Assembly (NCBI GenBank): GCA_030524455.1
Contig: JAUNGT010000029.1
Coordinates: 1 to 39,358, forward strand
Direction: 5' to 3'
DNA: 39,358 nt
From: Eubacteriales bacterium
Lineage (GTDB): Bacteria > Bacillota > Clostridia > Lachnospirales > Lachnospiraceae
The translations under genes and the position numbers were made by a program. The notes beneath the pieces are model-generated. The model did not search any database and was not told the origin of the DNA. It saw nothing but the letters and a program-made list of their open reading frames with translations. Each line of letters opens with the position of its first letter. Position 1 is the stretch's first letter. This document shows positions 7,677-17,019 of the stretch, one piece after another.

Positions 7677-8507
7677 ATGAAGGTTTTGGAGGCATCCTTT
7701 GTACAGGGATTTATGAGAATGGCGGATCAGGGCTGGCTGCAGGGCTGGCATGAGAGAAACGGCGGCAATTTAAGCTACCGCATTCGGCCGGAGGAGATTG
7801 AGAGCGTTCGGGAGGACTTAAAGGCGGACGGTGAGTGGAAGCCCATCGGCACCAGGGTGCCCGGACTTGCCGGAGAGTATTTTCTGGTCACCGGCAGCGG
7901 CAAATTTTTCTCCAACGTGCTGCGGGATCCGGAGGATTCCATTTGTATCCTTGAGGTGGATGCGGCGGGCGAGAATTACCGGATCCTCTGGGGCCTTGTA
8001 AACGGCGGGCGGCCCACCAGCGAGCTGCCCAGCCACCTGATGAACCATGAGGTGAAAAAGCAGGCCACCAACGGCGCTTACCGCGTGATCTATCACGCCC
8101 ACACCACCAACGTGATTGCCCTGACCTTTGTGCTGCCGCTGACGGACGAGGCGTTCACCCGGGAGCTGTGGGAGATGGCGACCGAGTGCCCCGTGGTATT
8201 CCCCGACGGGATCGGTGTGGTGCCCTGGATGGTGCCCGGCGGCCGTGAGATCGCGGTGGCGACCAGCGAGCTGATGAAGAAGTATGATGTGGCCGTCTGG
8301 GCGCATCACGGACTCTTCTGTGCGGGCCCTGATTTCGACATCACCTTCGGCCTGGCTCACACGGTGGAGAAATCCGCGGAGATTCTGGTCAAGATGCTGT
8401 CCATGCAGCCCTATAAGCGCCAGACGATCACGCCGGACGAGTTCCGCGCGCTGGCCAAGGATTTCCATGTGACGCTGCCGGAGAAATTCCTTTACGAAAA
8501 GCACTGA
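7677..8507 (+). CDS. rhaD: Rhamnulose-1-phosphate aldolase
   Basis: This 276-residue class II (zinc) aldolase splits L-rhamnulose 1-phosphate into dihydroxyacetone phosphate and L-lactaldehyde. The phosphate-binding NGGNLSYR motif (about 27-34), the zinc-ligand pair in YHAHTTNV (about 139-146) and the third histidine region WAHHGLF (about 206-212) are all present. GGGAGG precedes the ATG, and the gene begins 14 bases after rhaA. No lactaldehyde reductase or propanediol genes are visible in the window, so the fate of lactaldehyde is encoded elsewhere. A GNAT remnant and a strong terminator follow. Confidence 0.94.
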   Translation: MKVLEASFVQGFMRMADQGWLQGWHERNGGNLSYRIRPEEIESVREDLKADGEWKPIGTRVPGLAGEYFLVTGSGKFFSNVLRDPEDSICILEVDAAGENYRILWGLVNGGRPTSELPSHLMNHEVKKQATNGAYRVIYHAHTTNVIALTFVLPLTDEAFTRELWEMATECPVVFPDGIGVVPWMVPGGREIAVATSELMKKYDVAVWAHHGLFCAGPDFDITFGLAHTVEKSAEILVKMLSMQPYKRQTITPDEFRALAKDFHVTLPEKFLYEKH

Positions 8508-8533
8508 CGCCTGGACATGGAAAAGAATTTTGA

Positions 8534-8755
8534 ATTTGCCTGGATGTGCTTCCGCCATACCGGGGCCAGGGACTTGCGCGGGAGCTGGTGAGCCGGTATA
8601 TCGCCCGGGAAAAAGCGCGCGGCAGAAAACGGCTGCTGCTGACCTGTGTGGAAGCAAAGGTGGAGATGTATGAGCGGATGGGCTTTTGCGACCGGGGAAT
8701 TGCCGATTCCACATGGGGCGGAGAGCAGTGGCACGAGATGGAGTGCCGGCTGTAG
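8534..8755 (+). pseudogene. Remnant of a GNAT acetyltransferase
   Basis: From about 8534 the frame reads ICLDVLPPYRGQGLARELV, which is the acetyl-CoA-binding motif A of GNAT N-acetyltransferases, and continues to a normal-looking C-terminus (YERMGFCDRG, WHEMECRL). The N-terminal half is missing: an in-frame TGA lies at 8531-8533, only 24 bases after the rhaD stop. A GTG at 8546 could start a 69-residue peptide, but no ribosome site supports it. It is best read as a truncated gene left by a deletion downstream of rhaD. Confidence 0.6.
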
Positions 8756-8802
8756 GGACGGATAGAGCAGAAAAAGATAGAGCAGAAAATAGACAGAACA
8801 GG

Positions 8803-8837
8803 AAAAAGAGACGGGATTTCGATGACCGTCTCTTTTT
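8803..8837. terminator. Bidirectional intrinsic terminator after rhaBAD
   Basis: A perfect 12-bp stem (aaaaagagacgg at 8803-8814, ccgtctcttttt at 8826-8837) with an 11-base loop gives T-tracts on both strands. It separates the plus-strand rhamnose genes from the minus-strand lyase gene that ends at 8880. Confidence 0.85.
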
Positions 8838-8879
8838 CTGTCATAGGATGCATTCTGCATGCGCCCGGCGGGCGCACGT

Positions 8880-10670
8880 TCAGCGGATTTCCAGCTCTAT
8901 TTCATGGCAGCCCTCCAGCGGCTCTGCCAGCGTCCGGTACAGGGAATGGTCCCAGGCGGTGGAAAGCCGGGCGTCGGTGATGGGAACCTCCTCCACGGAG
9001 ACGATCCGGGCGCCGGTCAGGCGTACGATGTCCTTTAAGGTATCGGGATGGTCGTAGGTCATCAGGCTAAGCCGGACGGGGCGTTCTTTTCCGGGCAGGA
9101 AGGAGAAGCTGTCCCGGATCACAATCTTTTCGCCCCGGATCAGCCGGGCGCTGCGGCGATAGGAGGCGAGGCCGCTTTCCTCCGGATAGGCGTGGGAGAG
9201 CTCCATGGAGATGGAGGCGTCCGCCAGGCTGCATTCCACTCCGGTGGCGCAAAAAGCCTCTCCGTCGTGCTGCTGTACATCGCCGAAGGTGGGCAGATTG
9301 TGCCAGGCCGACTGCATGGTCCAGATCTCATAGCGCTGGGGGGAGAAGGTTTTTTTTGTGTAGCTTTCCACTCCCACGTCGATAAACAGCGGCCTGCCGT
9401 CCCGGTAGACGGTAAAGCTGCCGGTGTCGTTATGGTTATGGCTGTCCGCGTTGTCGCCTGCCTTGACGGCCAGGAAAAGGTGGGAATCCCGGACGGCGAA
9501 CAGGCCGACGCTGGGGTAGTAGACGTCCGGCTGGGACAGCGGGGCCGAGAGATCCAGGCGTCGGATTTCGGACACGGCAAAGCCGTTTTGCAGCCGGTAA
9601 AACAGATTGTTTTCGGAGGGCAGAAGCAGGCTGTCTGTTCCTCCCGCCAAAAAGTCTGCGGCCGCAAAGCGCATCATGTCGGGCTGGCCGGTGAGCTTTC
9701 CGAACAGATATTCCCGGGCGCTGCAGCGGCCCGCCACCGGGGAGCAGTCCGCAAAATTCACATAATATTTGTCCTCCACATGTACCTTGTAGATGTAGGA
9801 GGCGATATTTTTGATTTTTTCCGTGTGAGCGAGGGAGGAGAAGGCGCCGCCGGTCACCCGGTTGCACAGCTCCAGCACCAGATACAGGCACAGACCGGCG
9901 TGGCGGTAGTACTGGGCGCCCTCGTCGCAGCAGCCGTCCTCGCCGTACTCCGCCAGAAAGTAGTCCGCGCTTTTGCAGGCCTTTTCAAAAACCTGACGGC
10001 GCAGGGCAGAGTCCGTGTCCGTCAAAAAGGCGGACAGAAGCACGTTCTGGGTGCACCAGATCGTCCAGTTGTTCATGGGGGATACGCCGTCCCCCATCCA
10101 CCAGAAATGGCAGGTCAGATAGGGCGTAAAGATGCGGCGCTCCAGCTCGTAGCGGATCCGTTTGGTGATAAAGGGGGAGAAGCGGTCCAGCGCCGGCGCC
10201 AGCAGATAGGAGGCGGTGGCCAGCACGGCGCCGGCCTCGCAGCAGAACAGATCCAGCACCGGAGCCGTCAGATCCGGGAGCGGAAGCTGGGGCTTGTCGC
10301 GCTCATAGGAGTTGTGGGGCGGCAAATTCCAGGCGCTCTCGTCGCAGATGGAGAAGATGCCGTTTATGATATCCTCCAGAAAGCGTCCCTTGTTTTCCAC
10401 GCACTCCGCCAGCACCAGCGCGTCCAGGGCATGGCGCTTGGAAAACATCTTATTCTCAAAGTGCACCCGGTTGCCGGTTTTTGAAAACTCCAGGAAGTCG
10501 GAGGCGCTCAGATAGGGCCATTCAAAGCCCAGATAGCGCTCGCCCAGCGCCACGGAAGCCTTCCTCCATTCCTCGTCCAGCCCCTCCCAGGCCGCCCGGT
10601 CCGAAAGATTGGCACAGGGCGTATAGGGAAGCAGGCTTTTTTGATACTTGGCAGCAATTTCCTCAAACAT
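8880..10670 (-). CDS. Heparinase II/III-family polysaccharide lyase-like protein
   Basis: The 596-residue protein has an N-terminal alpha-helical toroid (about 1-330, with WWMGDGVSPMNNWTIWC) and a C-terminal beta-sandwich. The sandwich starts at the heparinase II/III-like motif DNADSHNHNDTGSF (about 408-421). Such enzymes cleave uronic-acid glycosidic bonds by beta-elimination, leaving an unsaturated uronate. There is no signal peptide, so it would act on imported oligosaccharides in the cytoplasm. It starts 2 bases after the response regulator stop, so it belongs to that regulatory operon. The nearby GH88 enzyme would accept an unsaturated uronyl product, and the rhamnose genes suggest a rhamnose-uronate substrate. 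The exact PL family and substrate cannot be set from sequence alone. Confidence 0.78.
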   Translation of the reverse strand: MFEEIAAKYQKSLLPYTPCANLSDRAAWEGLDEEWRKASVALGERYLGFEWPYLSASDFLEFSKTGNRVHFENKMFSKRHALDALVLAECVENKGRFLEDIINGIFSICDESAWNLPPHNSYERDKPQLPLPDLTAPVLDLFCCEAGAVLATASYLLAPALDRFSPFITKRIRYELERRIFTPYLTCHFWWMGDGVSPMNNWTIWCTQNVLLSAFLTDTDSALRRQVFEKACKSADYFLAEYGEDGCCDEGAQYYRHAGLCLYLVLELCNRVTGGAFSSLAHTEKIKNIASYIYKVHVEDKYYVNFADCSPVAGRCSAREYLFGKLTGQPDMMRFAAADFLAGGTDSLLLPSENNLFYRLQNGFAVSEIRRLDLSAPLSQPDVYYPSVGLFAVRDSHLFLAVKAGDNADSHNHNDTGSFTVYRDGRPLFIDVGVESYTKKTFSPQRYEIWTMQSAWHNLPTFGDVQQHDGEAFCATGVECSLADASISMELSHAYPEESGLASYRRSARLIRGEKIVIRDSFSFLPGKERPVRLSLMTYDHPDTLKDIVRLTGARIVSVEEVPITDARLSTAWDHSLYRTLAEPLEGCHEIELEIR

Positions 10671-10672
10671 AA

Positions 10673-12304
10673 TCAGAACTCCTCCTCTTTGTTGGCCGGC
10701 AGGTCCGCCTGCAGGCAGTGATTCATATAGTCGCGGGGGCTGACGCCCTCCAGTCTCTTAAATACGCGGCTGAAATAAAACGCGCTTTCAAAGCCGAGTA
10801 CATCGGAAATCTCATAAATCTTCATCTCCCCGCCCCGCAGCATCTTTTTGGCGGCGTCGATCTTGCTTTGATTGATAGAATCGTTAAAGCCCACGTCGCT
10901 GTACTTGGAAAAAAGGATGCTCAGGTAATTGGGGCTGATGGAGAACACCTCCGCCACCTTATTTAGGGTCAGCTTTTCCGTGACATGGGCGCTGATGTAT
11001 TTTTTGACATTCGTCACCACATGGTGCTTGTAATCCCTGTTGTGGGACGAAAAGCTGCGGCACAGCCCGTCCCGGAGGACGGCGAGCCAGTCCATGATCT
11101 GATCCACCCGGGACAGCTCGTAGAGGGAGCGGTAGCCGTTGGGACGGTCCCGGAAAATGTCCGAGATCACCGATTCCCCGTCCGCCAGCAGGGAGAGCGA
11201 CAGATACAGGATGTTCCCGGCGGCGTCCATGGCCTGCAGCCCGTAGGTGGGCTTGTCCGAAAAAAGGTCGATGATGGAGGTGAAAATATCGTGCAGCGCC
11301 TTCTCGTCAAACTCGGCATAGGCCCGGCGGATGTCCTCCTTAAACAGGGAGATATTGAACATATTTTTGGCGGAGACATCCAAAACAGCGTCCTCCGTGA
11401 ACAAAAAGGGCTGTTCCCGGCTTACCTGGGAAAAGGCCTGCCGGGCCTCCTGGTAGGAGGAGGCGATCAGCACCGGACGATCCACAAGGCTTCCGGCGCA
11501 GGCAAAAAGGCACACGCTGTAGTAGTTGTAGAGCATGGCGGAAACCTGCTGCACCGTCTCCCGGATCCGCTGCCGGGCATTTTGCGCGGCCTCCCCGTCC
11601 AGGAAAAACAGGATGGCGAAATGCCTGGTGTCGATGGAGAGCACATGGCAGGGCAGATAGCGGGCGGCCAGCTCCCGGACAAGCTGAAGCGTGCTGATGT
11701 AAAGGTTGAGCCGCTGGCGCCGCTCCAGGCTGTCCAGCTTGTCGCCCACAATCTCCAGATAGCAGGCGCAGAAAAGACGGCTGGAAAAGTCAAGCCCCAG
11801 ATTCGCCGCCTGGGCCAGAAGCTGTTGCTCCGAGGAGAACAGGTTTAAGATCAGACGGGTATAAAACTGGTCCTGGAGCAGCTGCAGGCTGTCCGGGGAG
11901 CTGTCTCTGCGGGAGGGGGCGGCCAGGCTTTTTGCTTTGTCCATGGCCTTTTTTAAGGCCTCCGTCAGGGTTTGGGGGGTCAGCTCCAGCTTGATCAAAT
12001 AGTCCACCGCCTGCACCGAGAGGGCCTGACGGACGAAGGAAAATTCCTCGAAGCTGGTCAGGAACAAAAAGACGGGAAGGCTGCGGCCCTCGTCGCGGCA
12101 TTTCTGAGCCAGCTCCAGGCCGGACATCACCGGCATCTTGATGTCCGTGATGACGATCTCGGGCTCATATTTGACAATCATCTCATAGGCCGCAGCCCCG
12201 TTGGAGGCGGTCCCGACGATGGAGACGCCGTGTTCCTCCCAGTTTATCATGGATTTGATGCCGGCCTGCACCAGAGGCTCGTCGTCCACGATCAGTAAAC
12301 GCAT
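10673..12304 (-). CDS. AraC-type response regulator (YesN-like)
   Basis: This 543-residue cytoplasmic protein has a receiver domain (1-120) with acidic pair D7-D8, phosphoacceptor D54 in ITDIKMP, and a Lys near 104. A long middle region follows, then a C-terminal AraC-type double helix-turn-helix (about 435-530) ending in VLGFESAFYFSRVFKRLEGVSP. I set the start at the ATG for MRLLIVDDEP because AGGA lies 8 bases upstream; in-frame starts also exist at 12319 and 12343. The kinase stop lies 25 bases upstream of the chosen start. It is paired with the upstream sensor kinase and probably activates the divergent sugar-importer operon and its own operon. The sensor partner is frameshifted, which may leave this regulator without its normal input. 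Confidence 0.88.
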   Translation of the reverse strand: MRLLIVDDEPLVQAGIKSMINWEEHGVSIVGTASNGAAAYEMIVKYEPEIVITDIKMPVMSGLELAQKCRDEGRSLPVFLFLTSFEEFSFVRQALSVQAVDYLIKLELTPQTLTEALKKAMDKAKSLAAPSRRDSSPDSLQLLQDQFYTRLILNLFSSEQQLLAQAANLGLDFSSRLFCACYLEIVGDKLDSLERRQRLNLYISTLQLVRELAARYLPCHVLSIDTRHFAILFFLDGEAAQNARQRIRETVQQVSAMLYNYYSVCLFACAGSLVDRPVLIASSYQEARQAFSQVSREQPFLFTEDAVLDVSAKNMFNISLFKEDIRRAYAEFDEKALHDIFTSIIDLFSDKPTYGLQAMDAAGNILYLSLSLLADGESVISDIFRDRPNGYRSLYELSRVDQIMDWLAVLRDGLCRSFSSHNRDYKHHVVTNVKKYISAHVTEKLTLNKVAEVFSISPNYLSILFSKYSDVGFNDSINQSKIDAAKKMLRGGEMKIYEISDVLGFESAFYFSRVFKRLEGVSPRDYMNHCLQADLPANKEEEF

Positions 12305-12329
12305 AGCATTTTTCCTCATTTCGTATCTG

Positions 12330-14152
12330 TTATTGCTGCACAAAAGGCAAAAGCACGGTGACGACGGTGCCGGAGCCAGGGGCGCTGCGCACCGAAAGGC
12401 CGTAGCGTGGGCCGAACTCGTATTGCAGGCGGCGGTGTACGTTGCTTACGCCGATTCCTTTAAAGAAGGAGGATTTTTCCGTCGGATCCTCCCGGGACAA
12501 AAGGGCGGCGGCGGTGGCCGGGTCCATGCCGATGCCGTCGTCTGCGACCGAGACGGAGACGTCCCCCTCCGCCGTTTTGCGGATGGAAACGGTGATCGTC
12601 CCGGCGCTGCCCTTGGGCTCGATGCCGTGGAAGATGGCGTTTTCCACGATGGGCTGCAGGGTGAACTTCAAAATCCGGCAGGTCAGAAGGGAAGGATCGT
12701 CGATCTCCCAGCGCAGGAGCACAGAGCCGCCGTAGCGGTACTGCTGGATTGTAAAGTAATCCTTCAGGAGAGCGACCTCATGCTCCAGCGGGATCCGGTT
12801 GGTGGTTCCCTTTGCGATATCCTTCAAAAGCCGGGAGAGGGCGGTGGTCATCTCCGCGATTCCCGGAGCTCCCTGGATGGTGGCCATCCATTTGATGGAG
12901 TTTAAGGTGTTGTAGAGAAAATGGGGATTGATCTGGCTTTGCAGCATCCGGTATTCGTAGTCGCGCTTCTGGCGCTCGTCCTCCAGCCGCTCGTTCATCA
13001 GCGTCAGTACGTTCTCCGACAGATCGTTGATATTGCGGCCGATCTCCCCCAGCTCGTGGTCCCATTCCGTGTCCGGATCCCGGGAAAAATCGCCGGCGGC
13101 GATCCGGCTCATGCGCTTTTGGAGCTGCCGCACCGGCTCGTTGACCGTCCGGGACAAAAAAGCGGACAAAAGGACGAAGATCAGGGCAGCCACGGACAGC
13201 ACCGCAAGGGTCAGCAGCAAAAAGGTGGAGAGCACGCTTCCGGAAAGCTGCGAGGCGTCCAGAAGCTCCAGGATCCGCCAGCCCTGCGTCCCCGTGGGGC
13301 GGGAGATCAGGATATAATCCTTCCCGTCAAAAAGCACCCGCTGCACCGACGTATCTGTGCCGAGGGCCTCCCGGGACAGGTCCCTGCGCATCCGGAAAGC
13401 GTCCTGGGTCAGGGAAAGGGTATTCCCGTCCTCCTCGTAGCGGTAGAGCCTGTCCCCAATCTGCAAAAACAGCCCGCTGTCGTTTTCCGAGCTGTAGCGC
13501 CCCATCGGGACGGTCACCGCCAGAGGGGAGATTTCCGTGAAGATATAACCGATCACCTCCTGCCGGTAGGGGTGATAGATCGGGTACACGAAGGGGATCA
13601 TGTCCGCCTTTTTGGGCGAGATGAAGGGATCCTCCATCAGGCCGCAGGTCAGCATGCCGGCCTGCTCGTAGAGCCGGTTAAAATAGGGAAGGGAAAGAAT
13701 CGCGTCCGCGGTCGCCGGGTGGAGGAGTGGGGCGATTCCACCACCTGCACGATATCCTGCCGGGTCCGGCTCAGGATCACCAGCCGGATCAGATTGGACG
13801 GAAGGGCCGCGTTGGCGCTGTAGGTTTCCGTGATGAAATCGTGGGCCTCCCGCTTCAGGGTGTTGTCCGACGTCTTTTCCTCCATGACAAAGCTGCGGAT
13901 CTTGCTGCTGATCTGACAGGCCCGCGCGAAGGAGAGCACGCCGTTTATGTTGGAGTCGATGGAGCTGCTTAAATAGGAAAGCCGGGTCTCCGCCGTCTGG
14001 ATCAGGTTCTGGCGCAGGCTGCCGGAAACCACCATATATCCGGCGGTTATCACGATCAGGCAGATCAGCAGCAGGGCGGAAATCGTGATGAGCAGGATCC
14101 GTGCCCGGATGGTATGGAATTTTGCGGGAAATCCGACGTGCTTTTTCATCAT
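12330..14152 (-). pseudogene. YesM-type sensor histidine kinase, interrupted by a frameshift
   Basis: Two minus-strand frames together make one kinase. The first (14152 down to 13649) has a membrane helix at residues 19-42 and the start of the extracellular domain, then degenerates after DIVQVVESP. The second frame carries on with LLHPATADAILSLPYFN and runs to 12330. It contains the rest of the extracellular domain, a second membrane helix, HAMP, the phosphoacceptor segment QSQINPHFLYNTLNSIKWM, and an ATP-binding domain (DDGIGMDP, GIGVSNVHRRL). A one-base loss near 13725-13735, next to a CCCC run, explains the switch. Restoring one base gives 607 residues, a normal size. No slippery heptamer is evident. 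It may be a genuine inactivating mutation or a sequencing error. Confidence 0.8.
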
Positions 14153-14184
14153 ATTGCTTCTTTCACAGCGTTATTTTACTATCT

Positions 14185-14212
14185 ATGATATCATATTTTC
14201 CCGGTTCGTCAA
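14185..14212 (-). promoter_or_regulatory. Sigma-A promoter for the two-component operon
   Basis: On the minus strand TTGACG (14207-14212) and TATCAT (14185-14190) are separated by 16 bases. They lie 33 bases before the kinase start. The -10 lies in a perfect 12-bp palindrome, TATGATATCATA (14184-14195), which could be an operator. The opposite strand up to 14418 should hold the promoter of the importer operon, but I see no convincing one. Confidence 0.6.
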
Positions 14213-14418
14213 TTTTTCCGCCGCAATTTTTTACAGGGAGATAAGATAGTGCATTTTTTTCAAAAAAAGTGAATTTTCCGGGGCGAAAGGCAGAGAAAAT
14301 TTGAAGCTAATCGGAAATTATTCTATGGGAAAGCAAGGCGGCAGGAGGTATACTGAATTCACGATCAAGACAGGGGCGAACAAAGGGCCCCGGACGAAAA
14401 AAAGGGAGGAAAACATCA

Positions 14419-15801
14419 ATGAAAAGAAAAGTGTTGAGCGCTGTTTTGGCATCCGCGATGATCGCGGCAACGCTGGCAGGCTGCGGCTCTGCGGCGGACA
14501 CGGCCGGTTCTGCTTCGGAACAGGGCCAGTCAGAGGCAGGTGCAGCTTCCACGGAAGCAGCCTCCACAGAGGCAGGCGGCGAGGAGGCTGCAGCGGACGG
14601 AGAGGCGATCACCTTAAAGTGGGCGATCTGGGATAAGGACATCACCCCCTACTGGGTAGCCTTAAAGGATGCTTACGAGGAGACACACTCCAACGTCACC
14701 ATCGAGATGACGGACCTGGGCTCCACCGATTACATGACGGTGCTGGCAACGGAGCTTTCCGGCAGCGGTTCCGACTTTGACGTGGTAACCATCAAGGATG
14801 TGCCCGGCTATGCGACCCTGGTTTCCAAGAATACCCTGGAGCCCCTGGACAGCTACATTGAGACGGCGGGCATCGACCTGAGCCAGTACGGCGGCGTGGA
14901 CGAGCAGATCACCGTGGATGGCAGCCTCTACGAGCTTCCTTTCCGGAATGACTTCTGGGTGCTGTTCTATAATAAGGATATCTTCGACAACGCGGGTGTG
15001 GATTATCCCACCAACGATATGACCTTTGAGGAGTACGACGCTCTGGCAAGACAGGTGGCGGATCCCACCTTCGGTTCTCAGGTTTACGGCACGCACTACC
15101 ACACCTGGAGAAGCGCGGTACAGCTCTTTGGGGTTCTGGACGGACAGCATTCCATCCTGGACGGCAACTATGACTTCTTCAAGCCCTACTACGAGCTGGT
15201 GCTGAAGGAGGAGGACGACCAGATCTGCAGAAACTACGCGGACCTGAGCGCAGAGGGCCTGCATTACTCCGCAGCCTTCTCCGGCGGCGATGTGGCGATG
15301 ATGAACATGGGATCCTGGTTCATCTCCACCATGATTTCCAGCCTGCAGAGCGGCGAGTATGATTCCTCCCTGTGCGGCAACTGGGGCATTGTGAAGTATC
15401 CTCATGCGGAGGGCGTAGAGCCCGGTTCCACTCTGGGCACCATCACGGGCCTGGCAGTGACCAGCGTATCCGACCAGAAGCAGGCTGCCTTCGATTTCGT
15501 AAACTGGGTATCCGGCGAGGAGGGCGCAAAGGTGATGGCTGAGACCGGAAACTTCCCTGCTCTGATGAACGACGAGGTAGCGGATATTATCGCAGGCCTG
15601 GACGGCTTCCCGACCGATGAGGCAAGCAAGGAGGCGCTGAGCGTATCCAACCTGTACCTGGAGGTTCCTTACGCAGAGAACGTTTCCGAGATCAACGATA
15701 TCCTGGATACCTACCACAAGTCCATCATGAACCGCGAGATGACCGTGGACGAGGGAATCGCCAAGATGAACGAGGAAGTAGGAAAGGTGCTGGGACAGTA
15801 A
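14419..15801 (+). CDS. Sugar ABC transporter substrate-binding lipoprotein (CUT1 type)
   Basis: The 460-residue protein has a lipoprotein signal peptide ending in the lipobox LAGC (Cys at about 22). A low-complexity Ala/Glu/Ser linker follows, then a family 1 extracellular solute-binding domain starting near ITLKWAIWDKDITPYW. It captures a sugar or oligosaccharide outside the membrane and passes it to the two downstream permeases. GGGAGG lies 9 bases upstream of the ATG. It heads an operon running to the rhamnose mutarotase and is divergent from the two-component system that probably controls it. An 11-bp hairpin after the gene may set a higher level for this protein than for the permeases. 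The ligand is inferred to be an acidic rhamnose-containing oligosaccharide. Confidence 0.9.
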   Translation: MKRKVLSAVLASAMIAATLAGCGSAADTAGSASEQGQSEAGAASTEAASTEAGGEEAAADGEAITLKWAIWDKDITPYWVALKDAYEETHSNVTIEMTDLGSTDYMTVLATELSGSGSDFDVVTIKDVPGYATLVSKNTLEPLDSYIETAGIDLSQYGGVDEQITVDGSLYELPFRNDFWVLFYNKDIFDNAGVDYPTNDMTFEEYDALARQVADPTFGSQVYGTHYHTWRSAVQLFGVLDGQHSILDGNYDFFKPYYELVLKEEDDQICRNYADLSAEGLHYSAAFSGGDVAMMNMGSWFISTMISSLQSGEYDSSLCGNWGIVKYPHAEGVEPGSTLGTITGLAVTSVSDQKQAAFDFVNWVSGEEGAKVMAETGNFPALMNDEVADIIAGLDGFPTDEASKEALSVSNLYLEVPYAENVSEINDILDTYHKSIMNREMTVDEGIAKMNEEVGKVLGQ

Positions 15802-15870
15802 AGGTCACCTGAAAAAATGATATTTTAAGCTGCCGGAATAGCGCCGGCGGCGGGAGTTAAACTCCAAAAA

Positions 15871-15898
15871 CACAGGGCCGGAATCAACCGGCCCTGTG
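15871..15898 (+). other. Hairpin after the binding-protein gene
   Basis: A perfect 11-bp stem (cacagggccgg, six-base loop aatcaa, ccggccctgtg) sits between the binding-protein gene and the first permease. There is no T-run after it on the plus strand. It fits an mRNA-stabilising or partial-attenuation hairpin, as is common behind binding-protein genes. Confidence 0.6.
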
Positions 15899-15948
15899 CC
15901 GTGAAAAGAAGAAAAGGAGGATAAGCCTTCCCGGCTTTCGCAGATAAG

Positions 15949-17007
15949 ATGGATGAGAAAAAAGCAAGCAGGGCAGCGCGGGCGGAGCAGCTGGCGGCGC
16001 AGTGCAGCGATCTGATGGTGCAGATCCGCGCGGAGAAGGACATTAAGAAAAAGCAGAAGCTGATCGCCAAAAGAGAGACGCTGCACCGGAAGGAGACGGC
16101 CCTTCGGAACAACCGGAAAATCAGCAGGGAAGCCAGGCGCGACCTGGTCGCCTATTCCTTTATCGCACCGAACTTTATCGGCTTTGCCGTGTTTACCCTG
16201 ATCCCGATCGTGTTCGCCTTTTTGCTGGCGTTTATGGACTGGGACGGCAGCAACGCGATCACCTTCGTGGGACTCAACAATTTCAAGAAGCTTCCGGGCG
16301 ACACCTTTTTTACGGCGGCCCTGAAAAATACGCTGATCTACTGTGTCGGCACGGTGCCGCTCACCATGATCGCCTCCCTGGCGCTGGCGATCGTCCTGAA
16401 TCAGAAAATCCGGGCCAGAGGGTTTTTCCGCACGGTGGCGTTCTTCCCCTATGTGGCGTCGCTGGTCGCGATCACGGCGGTGTGGAGCATGATCTTCCAT
16501 CCTTCCAAGGGCCCTGTCAACTATATTTTGCTGAACCTGTTTAAGGTTCCTCAGTCTGACCTGCCGAAGTGGTTTTCCGGCGGTCTGGTGTTAGTGACCC
16601 TGATCCTGTTTTCCGTCTGGAAATACATGGGCTACTACATGGTGATTTATCTGGCGGGCCTGCAGGGCATCTCCGCCGAGCTGTACGAGGCGGGAAGCCT
16701 GGACGGCGCGAATACCTGGCAGAAGTTCCGTTACATTACCTGGCCGCAGCTTCGGTCCACCACCTTTTTCGTGGTCGTCATGCTGACCATCAACTGCTTT
16801 AAGGTTTACGATATCGCCGTGATGCTGGCCGGCGGCGGGGACGGCAAGCTGTCCACCTCCGCAACGGTGCTGGTGTACTACATTTACCAGAACGCGTTCA
16901 ACTATTGGGATCTGGGCTATGCGAGCGCGGTGGCGATGGTGCTGTTCGTGCTGGTGCTGGCGATTACCATGATTCAGTTTGGCTACGAAAAGAAGCTGGA
17001 AGCATAA
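15949..17007 (+). CDS. Sugar ABC transporter permease (MalF/UgpA type) with a long charged N-terminus
   Basis: This 352-residue inner-membrane permease has six membrane helices from about residue 68 onward. The cytoplasmic EAA loop that contacts the ATPase reads YEAGSLDGANTWQKFRYITWP (about 245-265). The first 65 residues are unusual: a highly charged Lys/Arg/Glu stretch with coiled-coil character, where most family members begin close to the first helix. The only GGAGG (15916-15920) lies 28 bases before the ATG, but a 5-bp hairpin (15923-15937) between them would shorten the effective distance. An in-frame TAA at 15922-15924 excludes an earlier start. It pairs with the next gene. No ATPase is encoded nearby. 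Confidence 0.88.
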   Translation: MDEKKASRAARAEQLAAQCSDLMVQIRAEKDIKKKQKLIAKRETLHRKETALRNNRKISREARRDLVAYSFIAPNFIGFAVFTLIPIVFAFLLAFMDWDGSNAITFVGLNNFKKLPGDTFFTAALKNTLIYCVGTVPLTMIASLALAIVLNQKIRARGFFRTVAFFPYVASLVAITAVWSMIFHPSKGPVNYILLNLFKVPQSDLPKWFSGGLVLVTLILFSVWKYMGYYMVIYLAGLQGISAELYEAGSLDGANTWQKFRYITWPQLRSTTFFVVVMLTINCFKVYDIAVMLAGGGDGKLSTSATVLVYYIYQNAFNYWDLGYASAVAMVLFVLVLAITMIQFGYEKKLEA

Positions 17008-17019
17008 CGGAGGCAGAGT

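Noticed and set aside
9048..10484. 478-codon plus-strand frame across the lyase gene
   Set aside because: It is the complement of the heparinase-like coding sequence. Composition is typical of antisense frames in GC-rich DNA, with no ribosome site.
13700..13740. Programmed frameshifting in the sensor kinase
   Set aside because: No slippery heptamer is evident, and this kinase family is not known to use recoding. Mutation or sequencing error is simpler.
14301..14636. Possible small gene before the binding-protein gene
   Set aside because: It overlaps the lipoprotein start in another frame, has no ribosome site, and its product mirrors the lipoprotein coding sequence.
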